From positions 2,361,501-2,425,500 of the forward strand of contig NZ_OY762999.1 in NCBI RefSeq assembly GCF_963666665.1: a stretch of DNA of 64,000 nt. Reading direction: 5' to 3'. Below are positions 53,901 through 62,020 of this stretch, one piece after another (position 1 is the first letter of the stretch; the number at the start of each line of letters is the position of its first letter). The notes under the pieces were generated by a model, which made no database searches, had not been told where the DNA came from, and was given only the letters and a program-made list of their open reading frames with translations. The stretch comes from Maridesulfovibrio sp. (GTDB lineage: Bacteria; Desulfobacterota; Desulfovibrionia; Desulfovibrionales; Desulfovibrionaceae). Position numbers and translations under genes: made by a program.

Positions 53901-54242
53901 AGACTCTTTCCATGCAGATTGCACTGGCCCGGAGAACTGCACTACATAGTAGTCATATTCTTCGACTATTGTGGCGGAGGAAAAGAGTAAACGTGTTGAG
54001 GGGGAGACTTTTGATGCAGAACTGGTAGCACCGGATTTTACAGAAGATGACTGAGTCTTCTTTGACAACAAAAGAGAAGAGCCCGGAACGATTTCCAACG
54101 GATCAACCTGTTGATTATGGAAAAACAGTTTAGGCGTTGATAAAGCACCATCTTCGGCCGATGCAGATTTAGACGACAGCAAGATAAAAACAGTACAAAA
54201 CAAAAACAATTGTATAACGACAGCAAAAAGAGATAGGCGCAC
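50940..54242 (-). CDS. Large exported subtilisin-like serine protease with C-terminal sorting-type signal
   Basis: About 1100 residues from the GTG at 54242 (AAGGA 8 bp upstream; the frame is open to a TTG at 54287). Signal peptide (cleavage after ASA near residue 29), a pro-region (about 90-235), then an S8 catalytic domain with Asp284 in VCDSGIDTG, His325 in SGHGTHVAG and Ser in GGTSMATPL (about 555-570). The catalytic domain is followed by a jelly-roll-like beta region and a C-terminal Gly-rich, Cys-containing anchor: GTGCTIGMND, a hydrophobic helix and RLRRNSR. That tripartite tail matches Cys-containing CTERM sorting signals. Expect a cell-surface protease. It lies 144 bp downstream of the caspase-like lipoprotein gene on the same strand. 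Confidence 0.87.
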   Translation of the reverse strand: MRLSLFAVVIQLFLFCTVFILLSSKSASAEDGALSTPKLFFHNQQVDPLEIVPGSSLLLSKKTQSSSVKSGATSSASKVSPSTRLLFSSATIVEEYDYYVVQFSGPVQSAWKESISDQGVVFYDYIPQYAFIIKLGTAKVSAVEDLSFVRWLGKYEADLKLSSDVYDITPGKLKEQGSLLDVRVVAFPGEDVNSLEQEIRSAGGAVLSSSSSEWSVQLEVRISIQEVGGLKDIKGVKWIEKAPEHRTDNNIAVGIIEARSVQDKVWPVSGSKLFGNGQIVAVCDSGIDTGDVDNLHEDFSDGQGGSRIVSNSVFSGASIKDCSGHGTHVAGIIAGNGIKSGSSPVENNFPSSCYAGIAPKTQLYVQSVGADDGSSRLPGIPSDLANLFKPAFDAGARIHSNSWGTSGVGDYSSESVSVDQFMWSNKDFLILFAAGNAGYDKDQDGIVDIYCIDTPATAKNCLSVGASESYRTGSKEGFAVRNWGEFRTYADPVGSDPTSDKPYGVAAFSSRGPTIDGRYKPEVIAPGTNLLSTRSSAQLGNGWGAFNDDYYWSGGTSMATPLVSGTAAIFREYLIKEESITDPSAALIKTGLIHGAVSLAPGQYGTEAAQELHDAPDDAQGWGRVNLEASVNSDAQYKVEYHDIKDSAPSDDSYLRNFTFEVENDGKPFKATLGWTDYPGSSAVGGGLVNDLDLRVKQPDGTWVYPDNAVSLSPLTKYLYVTSVSGMYKGSAIGVRVTPPSYPATLESVILAFSNSASVAEEVSIVVYRYDGGVGDEIFRKSFAYIPSGEYALPVGVTIADGSVVVAVEKSGSLSGVYCQVGNPTTRGLVKVGGVWQEAAITPGMGVTFRTKVAATSFDRLNNTVSVTIDKPQKGTYTAEISAYNIPVGPQPYALVMSAMAGDTPTAGEIELNIDQPDAPTSTFLSKTRATRTAENVNSVYGTAFNNVYSDQSAFCVQTQADGLISIRYAATGLPQVKADELTLAKLFNNGTNMQFNYAGFEDYKDGNWWLTDVAGKFVDPVRALNATASYYIVSVIKDGGPYDENPEPGVIDDPQILGMNRAGGSGTGCTIGMNDEYSPLFLVIIALGSLFIRLRRNSR

Positions 54243-54385
54243 TATATATTTCCTTAGTATTCGTTGTCCTGCTGAAATATTAAACAACGTACTAACATGT
54301 CAAGAAATATGATATTTAACCTAACAGACACCCCACCATCTAGTATTACTATAATAAATTATTAATACTCCACTATAGAACGCAA

Positions 54386-55765
54386 CTATTCGGAAAAATA
54401 AAAACGATCAACTAACGAGGATGATTCCCACGGAACCTGTTCTCCGCCTGTTTCCTGCACCACACCTTTGCGGGTGTAAAAAAAGACGTCACTGATATCG
54501 AGTCCCGGCTGCATCAGGTATTGAAGCAGATATTTTGTGTACACCCCATTACGACCGCTCCCATCAGCGGCAACGGAACCGGGTGCAGTAGAATAAGCCA
54601 CGATGGATCCGGTTGGTGCATCCATACGGGCCAAGCCCCTCTGCGCCGAACGAAAGCTGCGGGCAAAGGGATTGTTACGGCAGGCATCGAGGATGACTAT
54701 GTTAAGTGCATTGCCCGCATCCTCCATCTTGCCGAGAATACGTCCTGCATCCAGACATTCGTAGCGAACATCGGATTCAGACCTGATAGTAGCGTCAACA
54801 GGGATTAAGTAGTTCCTGCCGCCGACCTGCATACCATGCCCAGCATAGTAGAACAGCCCCACACCGCCTTTTTGCAGACTGGCGTAAAAGCGGTCCATGG
54901 CCTGCTCCATTTCGCGCAGCCTAGCATTATTGACCATAATGACATTGAATCCCAACCTGCGCAGGGCCTTGCCCACGTCTCTGGCATCATTAACCGGATT
55001 CTTCAACGGGGCGTTCTGATATGCGCTGTTACCCATAACCAGAGCATGCCGCTCACCCTTCACTGCAACCGGAGCGGGAACGGCAGTTACTACCACAACC
55101 GGCTCGTTGATATCTTCAAAGGCGGTTGTCAGCTTACGCGACGTGGTCAACTCGTCATTCAAGGCCTTAAGAGCCCTTCCCGCAGCCTCTGTATAGCCGA
55201 ACGAATTAGCCGGAAAAGGAACTACCCCCACACCATGCCCAGCAATATCGGCAAGGACACGGCGATCCCAATCCAAGAACGAACCTTTGAGATCAACGGA
55301 CGTTTGAGCGCCTGATGTCGCCCCCAGATCTATCTGCATGTCAAAAAGCATAACCACGTCTAAATTCATGAAATTAGCCTGTTCCAGAGAATCAACCTTG
55401 ATCACTTCCCCGAATGATCGGGACAGGATCTTTTGAAGGTTCTTTTCAACGTAATCTACATCCAGATCATTCATGGCAGCGGTATTGGTCAAAAAGCCGA
55501 TATCCATGGCTTTGCGATTTTTTAAAATAAAATCCCGTGACAGTTGGACATTTCCGGAGAAAAGCAGCCCAAGACGCATATCGTCAAACGCACGGACAGA
55601 GGTAGGAGTGGTATTGAGGTCGGCAAGCGGATCCTGATATTTAGGTGGAGGCAGGCAAGAAGTCAGCGCTGCGAGAAGAACAAAACCAAAAAAAAAGAGA
55701 AACAACTTACGAATTGTCCTAACTTTAAACGCAAGAGCTCTCCCAGAGATGCTGAAAATAAACAT
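54386..55765 (-). CDS. Caspase-like (peptidase C14) lipoprotein
   Basis: 459 residues from the ATG at 55765 (AGGAGG upstream). Lipobox ALTSC near residue 38 after a long, slightly unusual leader. The first half (about 45-230) is a periplasmic domain of unknown type. The C14 domain (about 240-455) has the catalytic pair in YYAGHGMQ (His) and LDACRNNPF (Cys), with RHALVMGNSAYQNAPLKN at its start and SIVAYSTAPGSVAADGSGRNG typical of bacterial metacaspase-like proteins. An outer-membrane or periplasmic location is expected. Same-strand and just upstream of a large subtilase, which suggests a proteolytic pair. Confidence 0.87.
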   Translation of the reverse strand: MFIFSISGRALAFKVRTIRKLFLFFFGFVLLAALTSCLPPPKYQDPLADLNTTPTSVRAFDDMRLGLLFSGNVQLSRDFILKNRKAMDIGFLTNTAAMNDLDVDYVEKNLQKILSRSFGEVIKVDSLEQANFMNLDVVMLFDMQIDLGATSGAQTSVDLKGSFLDWDRRVLADIAGHGVGVVPFPANSFGYTEAAGRALKALNDELTTSRKLTTAFEDINEPVVVVTAVPAPVAVKGERHALVMGNSAYQNAPLKNPVNDARDVGKALRRLGFNVIMVNNARLREMEQAMDRFYASLQKGGVGLFYYAGHGMQVGGRNYLIPVDATIRSESDVRYECLDAGRILGKMEDAGNALNIVILDACRNNPFARSFRSAQRGLARMDAPTGSIVAYSTAPGSVAADGSGRNGVYTKYLLQYLMQPGLDISDVFFYTRKGVVQETGGEQVPWESSSLVDRFYFSE

Positions 55766-55863
55766 CACCCTCCTCCTATATTACTTTCAATTTACCAATA
55801 AGTAATGTCCGTGACAATAAGAAGGGGCTTAACCATCGGATCCACCGGAACAATACAATAAAA

Positions 55864-55924
55864 AAAGGACTCACGATTTATATCGTAAGTCCTTAAGAAA
55901 TATCTGGTGGAGCTGCGGAGAATA
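55864..55924 (-). repeat. tmRNA 3'-end-like fragment 1 with terminator hairpin
   Basis: On the minus strand, TTCTCCGCAGCTCCACCA (55905-55922) is followed after GATATTTC by a hairpin (AAGGACTTACGAT/ATCGTGAGTCCTT) and a T-run. CAGCTCCACCA is the conserved 3' end of bacterial ssrA (tmRNA). Only the last about 20 nt are kept in this copy. Confidence 0.55.
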
Positions 55925-56009
55925 AGGGAATCCAATTTTAAAAATATCTAAACAATCGGATCAAATTAACCTTTATGTAAATTTAATAAATATTTTTAGT
56001 TATTTAAAG

Positions 56010-56246
56010 CTAAAGATACTGCCAAACTTTACCAATATTTTTTTCCATAACGGCCACGGCGCAAAGATCAGTGAAAGCAATGCCCACAACCTCGGCCCGC
56101 AGGTGATCATCATCCTGATTTTTATTGAAAGCATCCATGATCTCGACAGACTCGCTACGATTGCGTGATTTAGGAGAACTGCCGTCATGGGTACGGGGGT
56201 GGTAGCCTATATAAATGCTTTTGACCTTCTTATATTCTTCGATCAT
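56010..56246 (-). CDS. Small protein of unknown function between two ssrA-like repeats
   Basis: 78 residues, AGGACAGGAA before the ATG. MIEEYKKVKSIYIGYHPR at the N-terminus and a second half rich in hydrophobic residues (VVGIAFTDLCAVAVMEKN). No known family. It is the only plausible gene in the segment between repeat copies 1 and 2. Confidence 0.5.
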   Translation of the reverse strand: MIEEYKKVKSIYIGYHPRTHDGSSPKSRNRSESVEIMDAFNKNQDDDHLRAEVVGIAFTDLCAVAVMEKNIGKVWQYL

Positions 56247-56297
56247 TTCCTGTCCTCATTCTTTTTGATTGTTCTGCATTTGTTTCAGAGATCACAA

Positions 56298-56315
56298 TAT
56301 GTCTTAAAAGACATA
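56298..56315. repeat. 18-bp hairpin palindrome
   Basis: TATGTCTT and AAGACATA flank a 2-nt AA spacer in an AT-rich spacer (56247-56410) with no gene; role unknown. Confidence 0.35.
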
Positions 56316-56411
56316 CTAGCAAAGAGCAAACAGGAATTGAATTTATATAATTTTATTCACCCTCTTACACTAAAAAGTATCTACCGTAGTTATAGGAATC
56401 AAAACAAACCA

Positions 56412-56640
56412 AAAAAGGACTCACGATTTTCATCGTAAGTCCTAGAAATATCTGGTGGAGCTGAAGAGAATTAAACTCATGGCCTCTTGAATGCCACACG
56501 GAAACAACCTCATCTCACCTGAAATAATTGGATTTAATTTTCCGAACAGTAACATATTTTGTGGATTTATCGTGGTTTGCGGCTGTAGTTGGTTCCCAAC
56601 GGCTTCTCCCTAGTCTGAAATGCTAGAGTTAAGACATAAA
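56412..56640 (-). repeat. tmRNA 3'-end-like fragment 2 with terminator hairpin
   Basis: Minus strand: GGCCATGAGTTTAATT then CTCTTCAGCTCCACCA (56453-56486), followed by a terminator hairpin almost identical to copy 1 (AGGACTTACGAT...ATCGTGAGTCCT). The T-loop reads TTTAATT, losing the conserved C, so this copy is degenerate. Similarity to copy 3 continues upstream for roughly 120 bp at lower identity. Confidence 0.6.
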
Positions 56641-56668
56641 ATTATTACCTTACTTAACAGCAAAACTA

Positions 56669-56821
56669 CTACTCAGCATCATCTTCCAGAGCAGCACCCT
56701 CTCCTATCATTTCCTGATCATCTTGCTTTTTCGCCAACTTGCGCTGCTTCTTTTCTTCTTTTTTTTTCTTCTTAGCCAGCTCTTTCTGGCGTTTTGCAAA
56801 TGAATAATTCGGCTTTGCCAT
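56669..56821 (-). CDS. Lysine-rich small conserved protein
   Basis: 50 residues: MAKPNYSFAKRQKELAKKKK, more Lys/Glu/Gln, then an acidic end (EDDAE). AGGA sits 9 bp before the ATG. Short proteins starting AKPNYSFAKRQKEL are widespread in proteobacteria and unnamed; they may bind RNA or ribosomes. It lies directly downstream of the RRM protein gene, consistent with a cold- or RNA-related role. Confidence 0.7.
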   Translation of the reverse strand: MAKPNYSFAKRQKELAKKKKKEEKKQRKLAKKQDDQEMIGEGAALEDDAE

Positions 56822-56839
56822 GGCGATATCCTGTTTTGT

Positions 56840-56895
56840 TATGAGAGATGTGAATGTTTGTAACCGCCCCTCACAAAGAAGGGCGGTTTTTATAA
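56840..56895 (-). terminator. Hairpin after the RRM gene
   Basis: AAACCGCCCTTCTT pairs with GGGGCGGTT-type sequence: AACCGCCC(TTC)...GAGGGGCGGTT, on the minus strand just past the stop. Weakly T-rich after. Confidence 0.5.
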
Positions 56896-56916
56896 TCTGT
56901 TACGCTGCAGATAAAA

Positions 56917-57183
56917 TTACCAACGCGGACGTTCAACGCGTGGCTTGGCTTCGTTAACCTTGAGGTTACGGCCACCTAAATCCTGACCATCGAGTGCTTC
57001 AATGGCGGACAGGGCTGCGGAATCGTCGCGCATCTCGACAAAACCAAAGCCACGAGGACGCCCTGTTTCGCGATCTTCGATCAGTTTCACAGAAGCAACT
57101 TCACCGTAGGCTTCAAAAGCGTTGCGAATTTCATCTTCAGTGGTGGACCATGCGAGGTTGCCGACATAAATATTCTTGGACAT
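56917..57183 (-). CDS. RRM-domain RNA-binding protein
   Basis: 88 residues from the ATG at 57183 (AGGA 8 bp upstream); a longer in-frame start at 57222 has no site. A single RRM with RNP2 IYVGNL and RNP1 RGFGFVEM, and a short basic tail (RVERPRW). Such small glycine-poor RRM proteins are induced by cold in many bacteria. Encoded beside a DEAD-box helicase and a Lys-rich small protein, so a role in RNA folding or cold adaptation is likely. Confidence 0.9.
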   Translation of the reverse strand: MSKNIYVGNLAWSTTEDEIRNAFEAYGEVASVKLIEDRETGRPRGFGFVEMRDDSAALSAIEALDGQDLGGRNLKVNEAKPRVERPRW

Positions 57184-57328
57184 AATTTTTTTCCTATTTG
57201 TTGTTGTGACGCCCACCGTCATTTTGAGGTGATACGTCTTTGTTATTGTTTCTTTGTAAAGAAGCTATCCAATTCCTATCCATTTCAAAAGACATAGGTA
57301 GGAAGGATTCCTATCAGGCGGCTGCTTG

Positions 57329-58543
57329 CTATGCTCGCAAAGGCTTACATTTACGCCTCTGGACAGTTTTTCTCACAGGAGAATGTGCAGATGGTTTTCT
57401 TGCTTTTGCACCATTGTTTCTGCTTGTGCCGTGAGCAGAATAGGCATCTTGTTCAATCGATACATCCATTACCTTTTGAATGGATTGCAACTGTGATGCG
57501 TCTTCCGATGTAACCAAGCTTATTGCGTGGCCGGAACGCCCTGCCCTGCCTGTTCTGCCAATTCGGTGTGTATAAGTTTCAACAGAGTCAGGCATGTCGT
57601 AATTAACGACGTGGGTAATACGATCACAGTCAATGCCGCGAGCAACGATATCCGTTGCTACCAAAATCGAATAACGACCGCAGCGGAAGCCATTCAAAGC
57701 TCTTTCTCGCTGTCCTTGACTCATGTTACCTTGCAGGAACGCGGAGCTATACCCAATATCATCCAACTTACGTGACAGTTTTTTGGCTTTATGCTTGGTC
57801 TTGGTAAAGATAAGCATGCTCTTGTGCTCTGATCGGGAGATGATTCCATCCAATAATGCGATCTTTCTGTCATTCTGCGTCCTGTAAAAGACATGCTCGA
57901 CGCTAGAAACAGGGGAAGTGGCATTAATCTGAACAGTTTTGGGATTAACAAGGATACGCTTAGTCAAAGCCAGAATGGATTTAGGCATGGTCGCAGAAAA
58001 AAGCAGATTCTGTCTCTTTGCCGGAAGTTTAGCAATAACCCGTTCGATGTCAGGCAGAAAACCCATATCAAGCATTCTGTCCGCTTCATCGAGGACAAGT
58101 GTATCTACAGCTTTAAGATCAACGGCCCCTTTTGCGATGAGTCTGACAAGCCGCCCGGGGCAAGCAACGATGACATTCGAAGTACTAAACGCCTTAATTT
58201 GTGGCTGCATGCCGACGCCGCCAATGACGATGCTGCTGGTAATGTCTGTTTGTCGGGCAAGAGATGTGAAGCTCTCATCAATCTGAATCGCCAACTCACG
58301 AGTCGGAGCCAGGACCAGTACACGCGGTCCTGATTTAGAGGAAGTAGTTGTAAGAAGCTTCTGCATAATCGGCAGGACGAATGCGGCAGTCTTACCAGTG
58401 CCCGTCTGTGCCAATCCCATCACATCATGCCCATTCTGAACCAATGGAATGGCTTTGCGTTGAATGGGGGTAGGAGTGTCATAGCCACAGAGTTTGACAC
58501 CGGCGTTGATACGACGGTCAAACGAAAAATCTGTAAAAGTCAT
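57329..58543 (-). CDS. DEAD-box RNA helicase (RhlE-like)
   Basis: 404 residues. All helicase motifs: Q motif (YDTPTPIQRKAIP), AQTGTGKT, PTRELAIQ, VLDEADRMLDMGF, FSATMP, IFTKTKHKAK, ATDIVARGID and HRIGRTGRAG. A basic C-terminal tail (about 365-404: KARKPSAHSPVRKTVQRRKC) resembles the RNA-binding tails of RhlE. It unwinds structured RNA, with roles in ribosome assembly or cold growth. About 150 bp downstream of it on the same strand is the RRM gene. Confidence 0.93.
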   Translation of the reverse strand: MTFTDFSFDRRINAGVKLCGYDTPTPIQRKAIPLVQNGHDVMGLAQTGTGKTAAFVLPIMQKLLTTTSSKSGPRVLVLAPTRELAIQIDESFTSLARQTDITSSIVIGGVGMQPQIKAFSTSNVIVACPGRLVRLIAKGAVDLKAVDTLVLDEADRMLDMGFLPDIERVIAKLPAKRQNLLFSATMPKSILALTKRILVNPKTVQINATSPVSSVEHVFYRTQNDRKIALLDGIISRSEHKSMLIFTKTKHKAKKLSRKLDDIGYSSAFLQGNMSQGQRERALNGFRCGRYSILVATDIVARGIDCDRITHVVNYDMPDSVETYTHRIGRTGRAGRSGHAISLVTSEDASQLQSIQKVMDVSIEQDAYSAHGTSRNNGAKARKPSAHSPVRKTVQRRKCKPLRA

Positions 58544-58887
58544 AAAAGCCTTGGAAAAAAGGAATTAAAACGACGACGCGTGACAGCGGTCGATCCCGGA
58601 TTTACCGGGTGATAATTGGAAGGCTCTGGTACGGGGGGAGTAAATCTAAAGCTTACGTGGAACGTATGTTGCCCAAGTGGGGGCCAAGAAGTAATCGTGC
58701 GTCCAGTCACGCTGAGTTAATAACTAATCAGTCATTCTCAGTAAGAAGTAAAGCTTTTTATTTTTTTAATTTTTATAGACAATAAAATCAGTCTGACAGA
58801 TTTATGCACGCATAAATTTAACTGAACCCTACCCATTTTATTGAGGCTAGAAACAACCTGATCCTGTTCTCATAAGAACACAAAAAC
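58544..58887. other. Leader region upstream of the DEAD-box helicase
   Basis: No gene. On the minus strand it holds a CCCGG/CCGGG hairpin (58594-58612), a G-rich run and an AT-rich stretch (58735-58820). A long structured 5' leader would fit a cold-shock-type gene. Confidence 0.35.
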
Positions 58888-58890
58888 AAA

Positions 58891-59100
58891 AAAGAGGTTA
58901 TCCATAAAGATGGATAACCTCTTGAAATATCTTGGTGGAGCTGAAGAGAATTGAACTCTTGGCCTCTTGAATGCCATGCGGGGGGACAATTCTTCAACGT
59001 TTGAAATACTTGGATTAATTTTGCCCCTTGGGAACGGGTCTTGGAGATTTTCCGGGATTTGCGGTTGTGGATGGTTCCCCAACAGAGCCACTTGGCATGA
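58891..59100 (-). repeat. tmRNA 3'-end-like fragment 3 with terminator; left border of the accessory region
   Basis: Minus strand: AAGAG-TTCAATT-CTCTT forms a standard 5-bp T-stem and 7-nt T-loop, followed by CAGCTCCACCA, the tmRNA acceptor end (58933-58965). A different hairpin terminator follows (AAGAGGTTATCC/GGATAACCTCTT, 58892-58923). No matching 5' half (GGGGCTG) occurs upstream, so it is a fragment and not a complete tmRNA. It best fits an attachment-site copy. Beyond it begins the AT-rich unknown gene set. Confidence 0.6.
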
Positions 59101-59147
59101 TATCCCATCTATGCTTAAAGATATATGACTAAATGTTAACTTGTCCT

Positions 59148-60920
59148 CTATTCCTCTTGCTTCGCATTTTCCGATGTTTCAAAAAGGAATTTTCCTATCC
59201 ACCAAATTGATTGGCCATAATTCAAAATCAGTTGTTCGCCCTGTCTCAAAAACGATCTACTGTGATCAATCCCAGCGAGTTTTAAAGCATTTCCTATCTT
59301 TGAACTAGTTGGATGCGCATCGCCTACTCGCATGTCATATACACCGACAATGGGCCCAAAAATCTCACGGGCTTTATCGTCTCCAACTTTCTGAGCAAGA
59401 ATATCCTGCAAAAGTTTGTTTGAACCAAGTTTTACTTTGTCAGAATGATTTGAAAGCTTTTGAAGCTCACATTTGTTGAGTCGATCAGTAAAAACACGAA
59501 CAAGTTCTTTAGCCAATCTTAGCAATGACGCTTGGTCCTTGCTTGAAAAACGGGAGATCTGTTTCATAGCTAAGGTACGGTCTACTGCATGTGAGTAAAG
59601 ATTGACATTAAATTTTTGATAAAACCCACCCTCTAGCATATCCATGACCTTGAAAAGGGACTCTTCAACAGCATGAGTGGATGCTGGCTGCGAATTAACT
59701 TGTGAGGCCAATAGCTCACTAGAAACTTTTCCCTCAGGGACAACGTTATGCCCCCCCCAAATATGCTGCTCCCATGCTGCAAGACGTGCAACATCATAGG
59801 CATATACAGTAATTAAATCTGATGAATTAATTCCGAAATGAGTCATATATCCAGATGTAGAGCGAATACCACCTGTTTCTGCTGTATACCACTCAAGAGA
59901 AAATCCACGCAGACCGAGAAGCTCATTAATTATACTTGAACGAAACCACAACCATCGACCAATACCTTCACTATTTAAATCGGTAGAGATCATGCGTGTC
60001 CCGTCAGTCTCAACAATGAATTGGGGAAGATTAGTATCTACATCTCCTCTAACACGTTTACTTTGCTCCTTATGCTCAATCAATTCATTTCGCCAAAATT
60101 CGCCCTCTATCCGTGTACCTTCATAACCACCTAGATGCCCTTCTGAGCTTTCAAAATCGGTATTTTCATTATTCTCTGGCCCCATTACCGGAGCATCTTC
60201 GTCTTCATCAACATCAGTTCGCCATGTCCTAAATACCCCCCAACTTCCCCCATAAACATCTTCTAAATTGCGCATTAGAAGCACATATCGTCCGCCGTCG
60301 CGCTGTTCTTCGTGGCTCGCTAGATCAGAATATGTGCTACTTTCAAGTGAAGCGACATTTTCTACTCTTTGCCGATAGTAAGAAAGACGAAGTGAGAGAT
60401 TTCGTGCTGCTAAATAATCAAGAAGAAATTCTCGCTTGATTTCAATAAGACAATGATTGCCATCATTATCAAAAGACTCACGAGCCACAACAACAAAATT
60501 TTCCTCTGGCCGAACCCAGTTATTTCCTTCCTTTACCAGACGTAGCGCAACAATCAAATCGGGATTCAATATCCATATCCTACCGCCAACTACTGGCTGA
60601 GGATGATCAAAAACAAGATGGACTCCTATTGGCTCTTTATCATTGTACTCATATTGCTCAATAGAAGAATAGCAGCCATCATCGTAAGCATAAGGCTGGG
60701 CGTCATGAATAAGTCCTATATCCATCCAGCCAAGTCGCTCAGCGGTTATCCGATGCTCAGGGGGAATTGCAACGGAACCGCACCCAAAGAACTCTCTCTT
60801 GTAGCCAATACTTCGAGCTTCACCTTTCTCGTCATTGTTGGATTCTCTCAAGGGAACCCAAGTCGCATTAGAATAATATCTTCGTGTTTCTTTTTTTTGT
60901 AGAATCCAGTCTTTATTCAT
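59148..60920 (-). CDS. Protein of unknown function with C-terminal HEPN-like motif
   Basis: 590 residues, no signal or membrane segment. No family recognised in the first 400 residues; Glu/Asp/Arg-rich, with Trp-containing stretches (LGWMDIG, WGVFRTWRTD, RWLWFRSS). The C-terminal about 150 residues are helical and contain VYDMRVGDAHPTSS, an R-x4-H pattern as in HEPN RNases, close in style to C-terminal domains of phage-defence and Abi proteins. Catalytic role is inferred from the motif only. First gene of the accessory region, all genes of which run in the same direction; it is the most downstream of them. A weak ribosome-binding site is seen. Confidence 0.55.
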   Translation of the reverse strand: MNKDWILQKKETRRYYSNATWVPLRESNNDEKGEARSIGYKREFFGCGSVAIPPEHRITAERLGWMDIGLIHDAQPYAYDDGCYSSIEQYEYNDKEPIGVHLVFDHPQPVVGGRIWILNPDLIVALRLVKEGNNWVRPEENFVVVARESFDNDGNHCLIEIKREFLLDYLAARNLSLRLSYYRQRVENVASLESSTYSDLASHEEQRDGGRYVLLMRNLEDVYGGSWGVFRTWRTDVDEDEDAPVMGPENNENTDFESSEGHLGGYEGTRIEGEFWRNELIEHKEQSKRVRGDVDTNLPQFIVETDGTRMISTDLNSEGIGRWLWFRSSIINELLGLRGFSLEWYTAETGGIRSTSGYMTHFGINSSDLITVYAYDVARLAAWEQHIWGGHNVVPEGKVSSELLASQVNSQPASTHAVEESLFKVMDMLEGGFYQKFNVNLYSHAVDRTLAMKQISRFSSKDQASLLRLAKELVRVFTDRLNKCELQKLSNHSDKVKLGSNKLLQDILAQKVGDDKAREIFGPIVGVYDMRVGDAHPTSSKIGNALKLAGIDHSRSFLRQGEQLILNYGQSIWWIGKFLFETSENAKQEE

Positions 60921-61054
60921 AGAACAGGGACTTCCTTGAGTATAACAGTATCGTTTGAAATAATCATGAATAGAGAGGGGTAATACTTCTTAAATTTTAA
61001 AGCACAATAAATGGGAAATAACACATCCTCTTCTTCAGAAAACAGAATCAATCT

Positions 61055-61867
61055 TTAGGATATTTTTTCCATATACATAGAAGCTAAGAAAGGTAAAAAA
61101 TAGTATCTTCTTTCTCCAGCGTGTATGAATGAATTTGCACATTTATTAATGGCCTCCATCGCATCTAAGTCATTGATATTCCACACAGACTCCTTTTCAT
61201 TTCGTTCTTTATCTATCAGCTTACTTAAATTCTTAATCCCTATAGTCTGGTTATTGGCACGCATCAAAAGTTCAATATTATCCCTAGCGATAAACAACAA
61301 AATGAATGGATCATCAATTATTGGCAGTGCCCCAAGATGAACCATGTTATGCAATTTATAAAAACCATTATGCTTTCTTGTCCACGTACTACGCGCTTCA
61401 CTTAAAGGAACCTTTTTTGCTCTACAAAATTGATGAAACATTGTTTTTATGTCACCAACAATATAACGAAGTATTCTGAGACGAATACGAATATATTTCT
61501 CCTCGACTGAGACTGAACCGCACTTTTCTTCAAATGGCATCACGAATCTATTAATCTCCCTCACCACAAGTAGCGCACCTAACATGCGAAACATAAAGTA
61601 ATAATGGCGAGTATCAACATTCTGCAAATGATCATCTTCACAAGCAAAAGATTCTTTAACTATTTCATTCAAGGGAGGCTTTTCTTTGCCAAATGCTTCT
61701 AAAAGATCATTCTCAAATTTGTCAGCTGCAATTTGGATCTTGGTTTTAATTTTCTCAAATTCTTCGAGGGTACATTTCCCATTCTCAGGAATATAGGGCC
61801 ATAACTCAGCAAACTCACACTTGCATATGTACTTAACAGACTTGGTAGGCATAAATAATCTCTTCAT
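61055..61867 (-). CDS. Protein of unknown function (accessory region)
   Basis: 270 residues, Lys-rich, helical, no membrane segment; an alternative start at Met6 is possible and no strong ribosome-binding site is seen. Cysteines at the N-terminus (YICKCEFAELW) and a C-terminal NKCANSFIHAGERRYYFLPF stretch stand out. The N-x-FIHAG element recalls helical HEPN-like or apoptosis-type accessory proteins, but I cannot assign a family. AT-rich codon use differs from the core genes of the window. Confidence 0.5.
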   Translation of the reverse strand: MKRLFMPTKSVKYICKCEFAELWPYIPENGKCTLEEFEKIKTKIQIAADKFENDLLEAFGKEKPPLNEIVKESFACEDDHLQNVDTRHYYFMFRMLGALLVVREINRFVMPFEEKCGSVSVEEKYIRIRLRILRYIVGDIKTMFHQFCRAKKVPLSEARSTWTRKHNGFYKLHNMVHLGALPIIDDPFILLFIARDNIELLMRANNQTIGIKNLSKLIDKERNEKESVWNINDLDAMEAINKCANSFIHAGERRYYFLPFLASMYMEKIS

Positions 61868-62020
61868 TTGGATATTGGAAATGGATTGCCCACAACTTCC
61901 GCATATTCCCTAGGAATTACAGTGGCAATTAAACTTAGACTGTTGGTTCGAACTGTTGAAGCCAACCTTCGCAAGAAGATTAGCTTTCATTTTTACATCA
62001 TTTCAGCCTCACTAACCAAG

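Noticed and set aside
58930..59100. Complete tRNA or tmRNA gene
   Set aside because: Only the T-arm and acceptor 3' strand are present; no complementary 5' acceptor (GGGGCTG or similar) is found in the expected distance.
58818..59108. 96-residue open frame across the third ssrA-like repeat
   Set aside because: It runs through the tmRNA-like T-arm and the terminator hairpin, so coding is unlikely.
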